DNA from: Novosphingobium jiangmenense
GTDB lineage: Bacteria; Pseudomonadota; Alphaproteobacteria; Sphingomonadales; Sphingomonadaceae
Reading direction: 5' to 3'
Assembly (NCBI RefSeq): GCF_015694345.1
Contig: NZ_JADQDC010000005.1
Location: 196,501-260,500, forward strand
DNA: 64,000 bases
Part shown: piece after piece, positions 48,807 to 58,209 of the stretch
Position numbering within the stretch: the stretch's first letter is position 1
How the letters are laid out: the number at the start of each line of letters is the position of its first letter
Made by a program: the position numbers and the translations under genes
The notes under the pieces: generated by a model
Databases searched by the model: none
What the model saw: only the letters and a program-made list of their open reading frames with translations
What the model was told of the DNA's origin: nothing

Positions 48807-49796
48807 TCAGCGCTTCCCGTCGAGCCAGGCGAGGACCGAGCGCGCTATCGACAGGAACGCCTCGGCCTGCGGGCTGTCGCCAGCCGCCGGAGGGTTGCCC
48901 GCATCGCTCTCGCGCCGGATCGCCATGTCGAGCGGCACGCGGCCCAGGAACGGCAGGCCCATCGTCTTCGCCGCAGCTTCCGCCCCGCCGACGCCGAACG
49001 GATCGCTCTCCTCGCCGCAATGCGGGCAAATGTAGCCCGCCATATTCTCGACCATGCCGATCACCGGCACCTTGCCCTGCTCGAACAGGCCGATGGCGCG
49101 GGTCGCGTCCATCAGCGCGAGGTCCTGCGGCGTCGAGACGATCACCGCGCCTGCCGGCTTGTGCTTCGAAAGCATGGTCAGCTGCACGTCACCGGTGCCC
49201 GGCGGCAGGTCGACGACAATGATCTCGGTATCGCCCCAGTGCGCATCGATCAGCTGGCCCAGCGCATTGCCGGCCATGGGGCCCCGCCACGCAATCGCCT
49301 GCCCCGGCTGCACCAGATGCCCCATCGAGAGCATCGGCACGCCCCAGGGTGACTGGATCGGATGGATCTTGTTGTCCTCGGCCTCGGGCTTGCGGCCTTC
49401 GGTCAGGAGCAGGCGCGGCTGCGATGGCCCGTAGATGTCGGCATCGACCAGCCCGACCTTGCGTCCCAGCCGGTGCATCGCCACCGCCAGATTGGCGGAA
49501 AGCGTCGACTTGCCGACGCCGCCCTTGCCCGAACCCACCGCGATGATCACGCGTGACTTGCGCTCCGCCGTCATGCCCAGCCGCAGGTCCGCAACCCCTG
49601 CCTTGCGCGCAGCATCGCGCACCGCCATCTCCAGCTTGTCGCGATCAAGCCGCTCCAGCCCGCCGACTTCGAGCATGACAGTGGCCGTCTCACCCGCCAC
49701 CTTCATCGTCTGCAGGCGATCTCCTGCAACTTCCCCGAGCGCATTGCGCAGTCCCTGTTCGTCGATGCTCACGCCATTTCCCGTGTTCCGCTCCAT
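48807..49796 (-). CDS. Mrp/NBP35 family Fe-S cluster carrier ATPase
   Basis: 329 residues. The deviant Walker A is SGKGGVGKSTLSANLA, a typical GDVQLTMLSKHKPAGAVIVSTPQ segment follows, and the CPHCGEES CxxC pair is the Fe-S binding site of the ApbC/Mrp group. It assembles or delivers [4Fe-4S] clusters to target enzymes. An N-terminal DUF59-like segment (residues 10-75) precedes. The ATG at 49796 is the longer start; a GTG 27 bases downstream is possible. Confidence 0.93.
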   Translation of the reverse strand: MERNTGNGVSIDEQGLRNALGEVAGDRLQTMKVAGETATVMLEVGGLERLDRDKLEMAVRDAARKAGVADLRLGMTAERKSRVIIAVGSGKGGVGKSTLSANLAVAMHRLGRKVGLVDADIYGPSQPRLLLTEGRKPEAEDNKIHPIQSPWGVPMLSMGHLVQPGQAIAWRGPMAGNALGQLIDAHWGDTEIIVVDLPPGTGDVQLTMLSKHKPAGAVIVSTPQDLALMDATRAIGLFEQGKVPVIGMVENMAGYICPHCGEESDPFGVGGAEAAAKTMGLPFLGRVPLDMAIRRESDAGNPPAAGDSPQAEAFLSIARSVLAWLDGKR

Positions 49797-49880
49797 GCCG
49801 GAGCCGTTTGTGCGGCCCTAGCAGATGAATTTTCGGGAATGGACACTGTTTTTCACGTTCAGGGTTCCTATAACCAAGGC

Positions 49881-51041
49881 ATGACAGACTTGGGCGGAAT
49901 GATCGCACGCTTTGGCCGGGAGACGGGCCTTTTCATGACAGGCAAGAAAAGCCCTTGGGGATCGGGCGGCGGGAACGACGCGCCTGCCGCTTCCGGAGAC
50001 ACTCCTGAAACGACACCACCGCCAGCCACTCCGGGCAACGAAGGCCCGCGCAATCCCTGGCTCCCGCCGCAATCGGGCGAAGGCCCGAAGGATGCCGGAC
50101 GGCGCGGCCCGAACATCGAAGACATCTTCCGCAACCGCAAGGGCGGCGGCAACGGCGGCGGCGGCGGTCGCGGCCCAAACATTCCGCGCTTGCCACAGCG
50201 CCCCGACGGCAAGTCGTGGGCACCGGTCGCGGTCGGCCTCGTCGTGCTGGCATGGCTCGGCACCTCGATGGTTCACCTGATCGCCCCGCAAGAAAAGGGC
50301 GTGGTCACCACCTTCGGCTCCTATTCGCGCACCTTGGACAGCGGCACCGCTGTCACGCTCCCCTGGCCGATCCAGACGGTCAAGGTCGAGGATGTGACCT
50401 CGATCCGCCGCGAATCGATCCCCGAGGGCGATGGCGAGAAGCTGATGCTCACCGCCGACCAGAACCTGGTCGACCTCACCTACCTGGTCCGCTGGAACAT
50501 CAAGGACCTCAAGCTCTACATGTTCCAGCTCGCCGACCCTGACCAGACCGTGCGAGAAGTGGCCGAGGCTGCGATGCGCCAGTCGATCGCCGAGGTGAAC
50601 CTCAACGATGCGATGGGTTCGGGTCGCCAGCAGATCGAACAGAACGTGCGCGATCGCATGCAGAAAGTGCTCGATGCCTATCGCTCGGGCGTGCTGATCC
50701 AGGGCGTCGATATCAAGAAGACCGATCCACCGGCCAAGGTCGTCGATGCCTTCAAGGAAGTGCTCGCCGCCCAGCAGGACGCGCAGAGCGCGATCAACCG
50801 CGCGCAGGCACAGGCCCAGCAGCTCACTGCCGGTGCCCAGGGCGAGGCCGCCGCTTTCGACAAGGTCTACGAACAGTACAAGCTCGCGCCCGAAGTGACA
50901 CGTCGCCGCATGTACTACGAAACCATGGAACGCGTGCTCAACAAGACCGACAAGGTGATCCTCGAATCGCCCAACACCCAGGCCTACCTGCCGCTGCCCG
51001 AAATGAAGCGTACGCAGAAGCCAGTGGAAGGGGGCCAGTAA
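49881..51041 (+). CDS. hflK: FtsH protease modulator HflK
   Basis: 386 residues. A glycine/proline-rich N-terminus (SPWGSGGGNDAPAA) leads to one membrane helix (PVAVGLVVLAWLGTSMVHL) and a SPFH/band-7 domain, as expected for HflK, which with HflC forms a membrane complex that restrains FtsH. It is followed by hflC after one base. Start uncertain: 49881 precedes an internal ATG at 49935 that also gives a plausible N-terminus. Confidence 0.9.
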   Translation: MTDLGGMIARFGRETGLFMTGKKSPWGSGGGNDAPAASGDTPETTPPPATPGNEGPRNPWLPPQSGEGPKDAGRRGPNIEDIFRNRKGGGNGGGGGRGPNIPRLPQRPDGKSWAPVAVGLVVLAWLGTSMVHLIAPQEKGVVTTFGSYSRTLDSGTAVTLPWPIQTVKVEDVTSIRRESIPEGDGEKLMLTADQNLVDLTYLVRWNIKDLKLYMFQLADPDQTVREVAEAAMRQSIAEVNLNDAMGSGRQQIEQNVRDRMQKVLDAYRSGVLIQGVDIKKTDPPAKVVDAFKEVLAAQQDAQSAINRAQAQAQQLTAGAQGEAAAFDKVYEQYKLAPEVTRRRMYYETMERVLNKTDKVILESPNTQAYLPLPEMKRTQKPVEGGQ

Positions 51042-51042
51042 G

Positions 51043-51900
51043 ATGAGCGCGATCGAAACCTTCTGGCACGAACGCAAGGCCGCCATCATTGCCGCTGGCG
51101 TGGCCGTGCTCGCCGCCGCCAGCTGCCTCACCGTCGTCGATGAAACCACGCAGGCGGTGATCATCCGGCTCGGCCAGCCCAACCGCGTCGTCAACCGCTT
51201 CGAACCCAAGACCGATTTCGGCCAGACCGGGGCGGGCATCGTCCTGCGCATCCCGTTCATGGAAAAGGTGATCGAAGTCGACAAGCGCATCCTCGATCTC
51301 GACATGGAGCGCCAGCAGGTCCTTTCGGCCGACCAGCGCCGCCTTGAGGTTGACGCCTTCGCCCGCTTCCGCATCATCGATCCGGTGCGCATGGTGCAGA
51401 CCGCGGGCACGACTGAGCGTGTTGCCGAACAGCTCCAGCCGATCCTCAACTCCGCGCTGCGTCAGGAACTGGGCAAGCGCACTTTCGCCTCGCTGCTCAC
51501 GGCGGACCGGGGCCGCGCGATGGAGCAGATTCGCGAGGGTCTGGACCGCGAAGCGCGCGAATATGGCGCGCAAGTGATCGACGTCCGCATCAAGCGTGCC
51601 GATCTTCCTGAAGGCTCGCCACTGGATTCGGCGTTCACCCGCATGGCCACCGCGCGCCAGCAGGAGGCCGCGACGATCCGCGCGCAGGGCCAGAAGCAGG
51701 CCCAGATCATCAGCGCCACGGCACAGGCCGAAGCATCGCGCACCTATGCCGACGCCTTCAACAAGGATCCGGATTTCTACGATTTCTACCGGGCCATGCG
51801 CAGCTACGATGCCGTGTTCAGCCGGGATGACCCGCAATCGAGCACCTCGATCGTGCTTTCGCCCGACAATGAATACCTCCGCCAGTTCAAGGGAAAGTAA
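51043..51900 (+). CDS. hflC: FtsH protease modulator HflC
   Basis: 285 residues with an N-terminal membrane segment (AAIIAAGVAVLAAASCLTVV) and the SPFH domain, including QAVIIRLGQPNRVV and the C-terminal TARQQEAATIRAQGQKQAQI. Forms the HflKC complex in the inner membrane. The start follows the hflK stop by one base, with GGAAGGGGG upstream, so translation is coupled. Confidence 0.93.
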   Translation: MSAIETFWHERKAAIIAAGVAVLAAASCLTVVDETTQAVIIRLGQPNRVVNRFEPKTDFGQTGAGIVLRIPFMEKVIEVDKRILDLDMERQQVLSADQRRLEVDAFARFRIIDPVRMVQTAGTTERVAEQLQPILNSALRQELGKRTFASLLTADRGRAMEQIREGLDREAREYGAQVIDVRIKRADLPEGSPLDSAFTRMATARQQEAATIRAQGQKQAQIISATAQAEASRTYADAFNKDPDFYDFYRAMRSYDAVFSRDDPQSSTSIVLSPDNEYLRQFKGK

Positions 51901-51919
51901 GCGCGTTCCTTAACGCTGC

Positions 51920-51944
51920 GGAACATCGTCATTCAAAGTCCGTT
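51920..51944 (+). promoter_or_regulatory. EcfG-type promoter before degP
   Basis: GGAAC at 51920-51924, a 16-base spacer, and CGTT at 51941-51944 match the general stress response consensus GGAAC-N16/17-CGTT of alphaproteobacterial EcfG sigma factors. It lies 83 bases before the degP start. Confidence 0.6.
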
Positions 51945-52026
51945 CATCGCAAGGCGCGTGAATCGGCTTTGGCACAAGTCAGCCGCGCCGCCCCCGGCGC
52001 ATGATAGACAAAGAGGACCAGGCCAC

Positions 52027-53568
52027 GTGCGATACGCTTATGGTGTGACTTCGGCGCTGCTGCTCGCAGGCAGCGCACTGACCCTGGTGACAGGCTTCCC
52101 CGCAGGCGCTCAGGTCGCCCAGAACGACCAGTCCGAGATGCGCAGCGTCGTCCCGCGCGCGGGCGCCCCGTCGAGCTTTGCCGACCTTACGCAGCAGCTT
52201 CAGCCGGCGGTGGTCAACATCTCCACCCGCCAGCGCGTGAAGGTGCAGACCAACAACCCGTTCGCCGGAACGCCCTTCGGCGATCTCTTCGGCGGCGGTC
52301 AGGGCGGCGGCAGCCCGCAGACGCGCGAGGCGCAGTCGCTGGGCTCGGGCTTCATCATCTCGGCCGATGGCTACGTGGTCACCAACAACCACGTCATCAC
52401 CGCCGACGGCCAGGGCGAAGTCGAATCGATCACCGTCACCACCCCCGATGGCACCGAATACCCGGCCAAGCTGATCGGCAAGGATGCCGCCTCGGACCTC
52501 GCCGTGCTCAAGATCAGCCGCCCCACCGCCTTCCCGTTCGTCAAGTTCGGCGATTCGCGAAAGGCCCGCGTGGGTGACTGGGTCATCGCCATCGGCAACC
52601 CCTTCGGCCTCGGCGGCACCGTCACGCAGGGCATCATCTCGGCGGTCTATCGCAACACCGGTTCGGGCTCGGCCTATGACCGCTACCTGCAGACCGACGC
52701 TTCGATCAACCGGGGCAACTCGGGCGGCCCGATGTTCGACATGGCCGGCAACGTGATCGGCATCAACAACGCCATCTTCTCGCCCACCGGCGGTTCGGTC
52801 GGCATCGGTTTCGCCATCCCTGCCGAAATCGCCGCCCCGATCGTCGACAAGCTGCGCGCTGGCCAGGCGATCGAACGCGGCTACCTCGGCGTGCGCATCC
52901 AGCCGCTGTCGGAAGACCTTGCCGCCTCGCTCGGCCTGCCGAAGAATCGCGGCGAATTCATCCAGGCGGTCGAGCCCAATCAGGCCGCAGCCAAGGCCGG
53001 GATGCAGGCGGGCGACGTCGTGGTGAAGGTCGATGGCAAGGACGTCACGCCTGACCAGACGCTGTCATTCATCGTCGCCAACACCACGCCGGGCAAGCGC
53101 ATCCCTATCGAACTGATCCGCAACGGCCAGCGCCTTACCGTGCAGACGGTCGTCGGCAAGCGTCCGAGTGAGGAAGAGCTTGCCCAGCAGAGCTTCGACC
53201 CCGAAGCGCAGGACGACAGCCCGTTCGGCGGCAATGGCCAGCAGCAACAGCAGCAGAGCGCCAGCGTCCTGCAGAACTCGCTCGGCATTGCCGCGATCCC
53301 GCTCACCCCGCAGATCGCCCGCCAGCTTGGCGCGGGCGAGGATGCCAAGGGCGTGGTCATCACGGCGGTCGATGCCTCCTCCGATGCCGGCGCCAAGGGC
53401 CTGCAGCGCGGCGACATCGTGCTTTCGGCGAACTACGTGAACGTCGGCAGCATCGCTGATCTCGAACGCATCGTGCGCCAGGCCAAGACCGAAGGCCGCG
53501 AGGCCGTGCTCCTGCGCATCCAGCGCCGTGGCCAGCCCCCTCTCTACGCCCCGGTCCGCATCCGCTGA
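52027..53568 (+). CDS. Periplasmic serine protease of the DegP/HtrA type
   Basis: 513 residues. A signal peptide (MRYAYGVTSALLLAGSALTL) precedes the trypsin-like domain with catalytic H122 in VVTNNHVIT, D157 in SDLAVLKI and S232 in NRGNSGGPMF, then two PDZ domains (GYLGVRIQPLSEDLA and GVVITAVDASSDA). It degrades or refolds misfolded periplasmic proteins. The GTG at 52027 is chosen since it opens the signal peptide, with GAGGA nine bases before. It follows hflKC, another quality-control pair. Confidence 0.93.
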   Translation: MRYAYGVTSALLLAGSALTLVTGFPAGAQVAQNDQSEMRSVVPRAGAPSSFADLTQQLQPAVVNISTRQRVKVQTNNPFAGTPFGDLFGGGQGGGSPQTREAQSLGSGFIISADGYVVTNNHVITADGQGEVESITVTTPDGTEYPAKLIGKDAASDLAVLKISRPTAFPFVKFGDSRKARVGDWVIAIGNPFGLGGTVTQGIISAVYRNTGSGSAYDRYLQTDASINRGNSGGPMFDMAGNVIGINNAIFSPTGGSVGIGFAIPAEIAAPIVDKLRAGQAIERGYLGVRIQPLSEDLAASLGLPKNRGEFIQAVEPNQAAAKAGMQAGDVVVKVDGKDVTPDQTLSFIVANTTPGKRIPIELIRNGQRLTVQTVVGKRPSEEELAQQSFDPEAQDDSPFGGNGQQQQQQSASVLQNSLGIAAIPLTPQIARQLGAGEDAKGVVITAVDASSDAGAKGLQRGDIVLSANYVNVGSIADLERIVRQAKTEGREAVLLRIQRRGQPPLYAPVRIR

Positions 53569-53590
53569 TCAAGGCCAAGTGCTGAAACAG

Positions 53591-53625
53591 AAAGGGCCGC
53601 TCCAGCGATGGAGCGGCCCTTTTGT
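53591..53625 (+). terminator. Rho-independent terminator of degP
   Basis: AAAGGGCCGCTCCA (53591-53604) pairs with TGGAGCGGCCCTTT (53609-53622) around GCGA, followed by T-rich sequence. A strong, complete stem 22 bases after the degP stop. Confidence 0.9.
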
Positions 53626-53647
53626 TAGGCGTTGTGTATGGCTTCAT

Positions 53648-53769
53648 GCCCACCCCCAGCCCCTCCCGCCTGCGGGAGGGGGGCAAAGCGCCGTATTAAG
53701 CCCTCCCGCAAGCGGGAGGGCCGCGAGACTTGGCCTTTCGCAGAAAGGCTTAGTCGCAGCGGGGTGGGC
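53648..53769. repeat. Palindromic repeat element with nested hairpins
   Basis: Outer arms GCCCACCCC (53648-53656) and GGGGTGGGC (53761-53769). Within are two perfect 10-base hairpins: CCCCTCCCGC-CT-GCGGGAGGGG (53660-53681) and GCCCTCCCGC-AA-GCGGGAGGGC (53700-53721), and a smaller one GCCTTTC-GCA-GAAAGGC (53733-53749). It lies between the degP terminator and a small gene, as intergenic repeats usually do. Confidence 0.75.
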
Positions 53770-53792
53770 TTCCTGCGCCCGCAGCCAAAGCC

Positions 53793-54080
<288 letters not shown>

Positions 54081-54110
54081 TCAGGCAAACGCCCGAAGCG
54101 CTGAAAAGGT

Positions 54111-56246
54111 TCAGGGATTCGGGAAAGGTCGCGGTGAATTGGTCGGACGCGGACGCGGTCCTGCCGCAGCCGGATCGGCACTGCGCCTTCCCGTGGCCCG
54201 ATTGAGGAAGTCGTCGTTCGCGGCCTGCGGCACCTCCGGCGGCACGCCTTCGGGCGGCGCGTTGGGATCGACGCCCTGCGCACCATCGCCCTGCTGCTTG
54301 CGCGAGGGATCGACCAGATTGCCCTGTTCGTCGACGTAGAAGTAATCGTCCGGATTGCCCTGCATCGCCTCGTCGTCAGGCTCGAGCTGCCACTGCGGCA
54401 GCTTCAGTTCGGTATCGAACTGCTCGACCGGGCGCTTGCGCGTGGCGACCTTCATGTAAGCGGCAAAGGCCCGCGCCGGGGCCGAACCGCCCTGCAGGCC
54501 GGGAACCGCCCTGGCATCGTCACGGCCCATCCACACGCCGGTGGTGATCCCGCTCGAGAAGCCAAGGAACCAGCCATCCTTGTTGGACGAGGTCGTGCCG
54601 GTCTTGCCTGCAACCGGACGTCCGATCTGCGCGGCGCGACCCGTGCCGATGTTGACGGCGGTCTGCATCAGATCGGTCATCGCCGCCGCGACATAGGGCG
54701 GCACCAGTTGCTGCGAAGTCTCGGGCCGATGCTTGTAGAGCACCTCGCCGTCAGTCGTCGTCACCTTGCGGATGCCGTAGGGCGTTACCGACATGCCCTT
54801 GGCCTGCACCGAGGCAAAAGCGCGAACCATGTCGATCACCCGCGCCTCGGACGATCCCAGCACCATCGAGGGCAGCGTGTTGATCGGCGTGGTGATGCCA
54901 AAGCGCCGCGCCATGTTCGCCACGGTGCCAAAGCCCACCTCGTTGCCAAGCTGCGCCGCCACTGTGTTCTTCGAATAGGCAAAGGCCGTGCGCAGGTCGA
55001 TCTCGCCGGCATAGCGGTTGCCGTCATTGCGCGGCGTCCAGCCATCGATCGTCACCGGCTCGTCAACCACGCGGTCATCCGGCGTGTACCCGGCTTCGAG
55101 CGCCGAGAGATAGACGAACAGCTTCCACGCCGAACCGGGCTGGCGCACGGCGTTCACCGCGCGGTTGTAGTTCGAGGTCACGTAGTCCGTGCCGCCGACC
55201 ATCGCCAGCACTGCGCCATCGCGGTCAAGCGAGACCAGCGCGCCTTGCGCGCCCTTGGGTGCAAAGCCCGCCACCGCGCTGGTCGCGGCCTTCTGCGCGA
55301 TCGGATCGAGCGTGGTCCACACTTCGATCGGCTTGTCGTTCTCAGGGAGAATCAGGTCGAGCTGCGGCAGCGCCCAATCGGTGAAATAGCGCGCGGAGTT
55401 CTGGCCCGAAGCGTCGGTGACCATCTTCACCGCCTTCAGGTCCACCGCCTGCGCTTCCTGCGCGGTCAGCACGCCTGCGTTCTGCATGGTCTGCAGCACC
55501 ACGCCCGCGCGGCCCACGGCAGCATCGGCATCGGCGGTCGGCGAATAGCGCGAGGGCGCCTTGACCAGTCCTGCAATGATCGCCGCCTCGGGCAGGGTTA
55601 TCTCCTCGCCCGAATGGCCGAAGAACTTCCGCGCCGCGCTGTCGATGCCATAGGCGCCGCCGCCGAAGTAGACCTTGTTGAGGTACAGTTCGAGGATCTG
55701 GTCCTTCGAGAATTTCTGTTCCAGCGCCAGCGCCAGCACCCATTCGCGCGCCTTGCGGCCGAAAGTCTTGGTATTGTTGAGGAAGATGTTGCGGGCGAGC
55801 TGCTGGGTGATCGTCGAACCGCCCTGCTTCCACGTTCCGCTTTCCACGCGCACCATCAGCGAACGGACAATGCCGATCGGATCGACGCCCCAGTGGCTGC
55901 GATAGCGCCGGTCCTCGACCGAGACCATCGCGTCCTTCATCGGCTGCGGAATGCGCTCGTAGGGAATCCACTTGCCGTAGCTCGGCCCGAGCGTGACGAT
56001 CTCCGATCCGTCCGCCGCGCGCACCACGATCATCTGCCCGCTCTGGCTCGACTTCAATTCGCCATAGCCGGGCAGCGAACGCGCCGTGACAGCCACCGCC
56101 ACGATCAGCGCGATGGCCCCAAGCAGGGCAAAGCCCGCGCCCCAGGCAGCAATCCGCCGGACCCAGCGGCCCAGCGTCGATCGTCTCTCGGGTTGCGGCT
56201 CGGACCGGCCGCCCTCGGGGCGGCGGGGAATGTCCCGTCTGGCCAT
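54111..56246 (-). CDS. Bifunctional class A penicillin-binding protein (PBP1A-type)
   Basis: 711 residues. One membrane helix at 31-55, then the glycosyltransferase domain with catalytic E111 in VSVEDRRYRSHWGVD, and the transpeptidase domain with S372-x-x-K375 (PGSAWK), S425-K-N427 and K548-T-G550. It polymerises and cross-links peptidoglycan. The C-terminus is a proline/asparagine/glutamine-rich tail of about 60 residues. The ATG at 56246 has only a weak ribosome site. An EcfG-like promoter lies upstream. Confidence 0.94.
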   Translation of the reverse strand: MARRDIPRRPEGGRSEPQPERRSTLGRWVRRIAAWGAGFALLGAIALIVAVAVTARSLPGYGELKSSQSGQMIVVRAADGSEIVTLGPSYGKWIPYERIPQPMKDAMVSVEDRRYRSHWGVDPIGIVRSLMVRVESGTWKQGGSTITQQLARNIFLNNTKTFGRKAREWVLALALEQKFSKDQILELYLNKVYFGGGAYGIDSAARKFFGHSGEEITLPEAAIIAGLVKAPSRYSPTADADAAVGRAGVVLQTMQNAGVLTAQEAQAVDLKAVKMVTDASGQNSARYFTDWALPQLDLILPENDKPIEVWTTLDPIAQKAATSAVAGFAPKGAQGALVSLDRDGAVLAMVGGTDYVTSNYNRAVNAVRQPGSAWKLFVYLSALEAGYTPDDRVVDEPVTIDGWTPRNDGNRYAGEIDLRTAFAYSKNTVAAQLGNEVGFGTVANMARRFGITTPINTLPSMVLGSSEARVIDMVRAFASVQAKGMSVTPYGIRKVTTTDGEVLYKHRPETSQQLVPPYVAAAMTDLMQTAVNIGTGRAAQIGRPVAGKTGTTSSNKDGWFLGFSSGITTGVWMGRDDARAVPGLQGGSAPARAFAAYMKVATRKRPVEQFDTELKLPQWQLEPDDEAMQGNPDDYFYVDEQGNLVDPSRKQQGDGAQGVDPNAPPEGVPPEVPQAANDDFLNRATGRRSADPAAAGPRPRPTNSPRPFPNP

Positions 56247-56408
56247 CAGTCTTGTACCGCTTCCCTCATTCTTCACCGCTGGCGGGCGGTCGTTCAGCCG
56301 ACCGGCCTGACAGCGATTGTCGTGGCGCCACACTCACGTGCGCCGTCCATAGGGCAATCGCAACGCCGGGTTAACTGCAAATCGGCGAACGCTGCTTGCA
56401 GGCGCATG

Positions 56409-56434
56409 AACGACGCGCGGGCGAGTGCGGTTCC
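56409..56434 (-). promoter_or_regulatory. EcfG-like promoter before the PBP gene
   Basis: On the minus strand GGAAC (56434-56430), a 17-base spacer and CGTT (56412-56409) match the GGAAC-N16/17-CGTT consensus. It lies about 160 bases upstream of the penicillin-binding protein start and just past the msrB stop. Confidence 0.4.
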
Positions 56435-56436
56435 GC

Positions 56437-56835
56437 TCAATCCCTGGGCGTGAAATCGAGCGAGGCGCTATTCATGCAGTAGCGCAGGCCGGTGGGGTTC
56501 GGACCATCGGGAAAGACGTGGCCGAGATGCCCGTCGCAGCGGGCGCAGCGCACTTCGGTGCGGACCATGCCGTGCGAACGGTCGACGATCTCCTCGACCG
56601 CCTCGGCTTCGACCGGAGCGTAAAAGCTCGGCCAGCCCGAGCCGCTGTCGTACTTGGTGTCCGAGGTGAACAGCGGGGCGCCACAGCCCGCGCAGTGGTA
56701 CTCGCCGCTTGCCTTGTTCTTCTCGTAAGCGCCTGTAAACGCACGCTCCGTGCCGCCCTGGCGGAGGATCTGGTACTGCTCGGGCGAAAGCCGCTCGCGC
56801 CACTCGGCGTCGGTCAGGTTCATCTTGTCTGGCAT
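56437..56835 (-). CDS. msrB: Peptide-methionine (R)-S-oxide reductase
   Basis: Reduces methionine-R-sulfoxide residues in oxidised proteins. 132 residues with the zinc pairs CAGC and CARC, the [10 protein letters not shown] motif, and the catalytic cysteine in [12 protein letters not shown]. The ATG at 56835 opens the family N-terminus ([20 protein letters not shown]), with GGAG eight bases before. It is a free-standing MsrB without MsrA. Confidence 0.95.
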   Translation of the reverse strand: MPDKMNLTDAEWRERLSPEQYQILRQGGTERAFTGAYEKNKASGEYHCAGCGAPLFTSDTKYDSGSGWPSFYAPVEAEAVEEIVDRSHGMVRTEVRCARCDGHLGHVFPDGPNPTGLRYCMNSASLDFTPRD

Positions 56836-56881
56836 CGGGGGATCTCCTTTGGCGCCAATATGGGGAGGCCCTGCGCCGCGC

Positions 56882-57589
56882 TCAATAGTGCGATTTTTCC
56901 TGCGGTTTGGCGAGTTCGTAGCAGTGGGCGATGTCGTACTTGTCGACCCCGCCCTTGCCGTCCGCCGCCTCCACCGCCATCGCCTCGCGCGCTTCGGAGA
57001 GCGTCCTGTCGGCATCGTCGCCGCTGCTGCCTGCGGCGATGAGCGCCTCGCGCTCGCGTGAAGAAAGCACCGATTCCAATGTCTTGAGGTCCTGCGCCGA
57101 AGCGCTCATGCCTTCGCGGGCATGGACTTCGGCGTAGGCCAGGCCAAGGATCGCCGCGCATTGCTTGAGTGTCGGCGTGACCAGCGGCGGGACAGTGGCG
57201 TCGAGCCGCGCCACGCAGGGTTTCGCAAGCGCTGCCAGAGCCTTGTCGGGATCGGGCGCGGTCTGCAGCGCCTGCACTTCGCGCCCGATCAGGTCGCGCA
57301 CCTGCTCGCGCGAAAGTGCCCCTTCCTTCATAGCCCGCTCGCCCGAATCGGCAAAGAACGTCCTGCCGCGCACTGCCAACTGTGGCCATCCTTCGAGCGC
57401 ATCACCGTCGGATTGTTCAAGCGCAACAATGGCAAAGGCCGCGCTACAGCGCAGATCGTCGCGCGTCTGCGCGGTCAGTTTCGGCGCGGACTGGGCCGGG
57501 GTCTGGGCCTGTGCCGGCGCAAATCCAACTGTCAGGGGCAGAAGGGCAACTCTGGCGAGCAGAGCGGCAACTCTAAGGGGCAAACGCAT
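56882..57589 (-). CDS. Exported hypothetical protein
   Basis: 235 residues. A signal peptide ([23 protein letters not shown]) is followed by a soluble, mainly helical domain with four cysteines (RCSAAF, PCVARL, QCAAIL, HCYELAK), which could form disulfides in the periplasm. I do not recognise the family. The ATG at 57589 lacks a clear ribosome site. Upstream of msrB on the same strand. Confidence 0.75.
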   Translation of the reverse strand: MRLPLRVAALLARVALLPLTVGFAPAQAQTPAQSAPKLTAQTRDDLRCSAAFAIVALEQSDGDALEGWPQLAVRGRTFFADSGERAMKEGALSREQVRDLIGREVQALQTAPDPDKALAALAKPCVARLDATVPPLVTPTLKQCAAILGLAYAEVHAREGMSASAQDLKTLESVLSSREREALIAAGSSGDDADRTLSEAREAMAVEAADGKGGVDKYDIAHCYELAKPQEKSHY

Positions 57590-57718
57590 GGCAGGAGCAT
57601 AGCGAAAAAAGGGGCCGCGAACAGACGTGCTGTTCACGGCCCATTTGACCTTCACGGTCAGGGATTGCACGCCCGGCAGGGTATCGTTCCGGGAGCGCGC
57701 TGGAGAGTGGTGCTGGAC

Positions 57719-58075
57719 TTATCCGGCCGCTGCCTCGTTGCAGCGGGCAAGGTCCTCGGCCGCGAGATCGCCCTGCGGGGTGGCGAAGCGGGCGACGGGG
57801 CCGACCTTCTGGGCAAGGCGGGCGCAGACGATCACCGGGCGCGAGGTATCGCGCGGGGCGGAGCATTCGGCGCCCTCGCACTTCCACAGGACGCCCTTCT
57901 GGATGACCTTCTGCGTGCCGTCCATCGGGCGGGTCAGCGTGGCAGAGTAGAAGGAGCCGCCGGTGTTGGCGCGGGCAGTGTTGGCGGTGACCGCGAAGCT
58001 GAGCGTCGTGCCGACGAGAGCGAGCACGGCCGGGAGGAGCTGGCGCAGGGCGCCGGTGGAGTTTGCTGAGATCAT
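57719..58075 (-). CDS. CC_3452 family secreted protein
   Basis: 118 residues. A signal peptide (LLPAVLALVGTTLSFAVTANTARA) is followed by the family core GSFYSATLTRP and WKCEGAECSAPRDTSRPVIVC, with a final cysteine in DLARCNEAAAG. The family was named for a Caulobacter protein; function unknown. It is divergent from the HxlR regulator with 134 bases between starts. Confidence 0.82.
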   Translation of the reverse strand: MISANSTGALRQLLPAVLALVGTTLSFAVTANTARANTGGSFYSATLTRPMDGTQKVIQKGVLWKCEGAECSAPRDTSRPVIVCARLAQKVGPVARFATPQGDLAAEDLARCNEAAAG

Positions 58076-58156
58076 CGTTCTTCCCCTGAAACAACCTTAT
58101 CGGGCCACGGAAATTGCGGGGTTCTGGAGAGGATGCTATTTCCGTTGCGAATCGCT

Positions 58157-58172
58157 ACCTATCAGGATAGGT
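58157..58172. promoter_or_regulatory. Palindrome between CC_3452 and HxlR genes
   Basis: ACCTATC-AG-GATAGGT, a perfect 7-base inverted repeat with a 2-base spacer, in the 134-base divergent region. Its size suits a dimeric HxlR-type regulator, so autoregulation is likely (inference). Confidence 0.55.
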
Positions 58173-58209
58173 TTCAGGTTGCAACTAGAAACTTAAACAG
58201 GTACTGCAG

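Noticed and set aside
46684..49035. Long plus-strand open frame antisense to the molybdopterin subunit and mrp
   Set aside because: No domain; compositional artefact of high GC.
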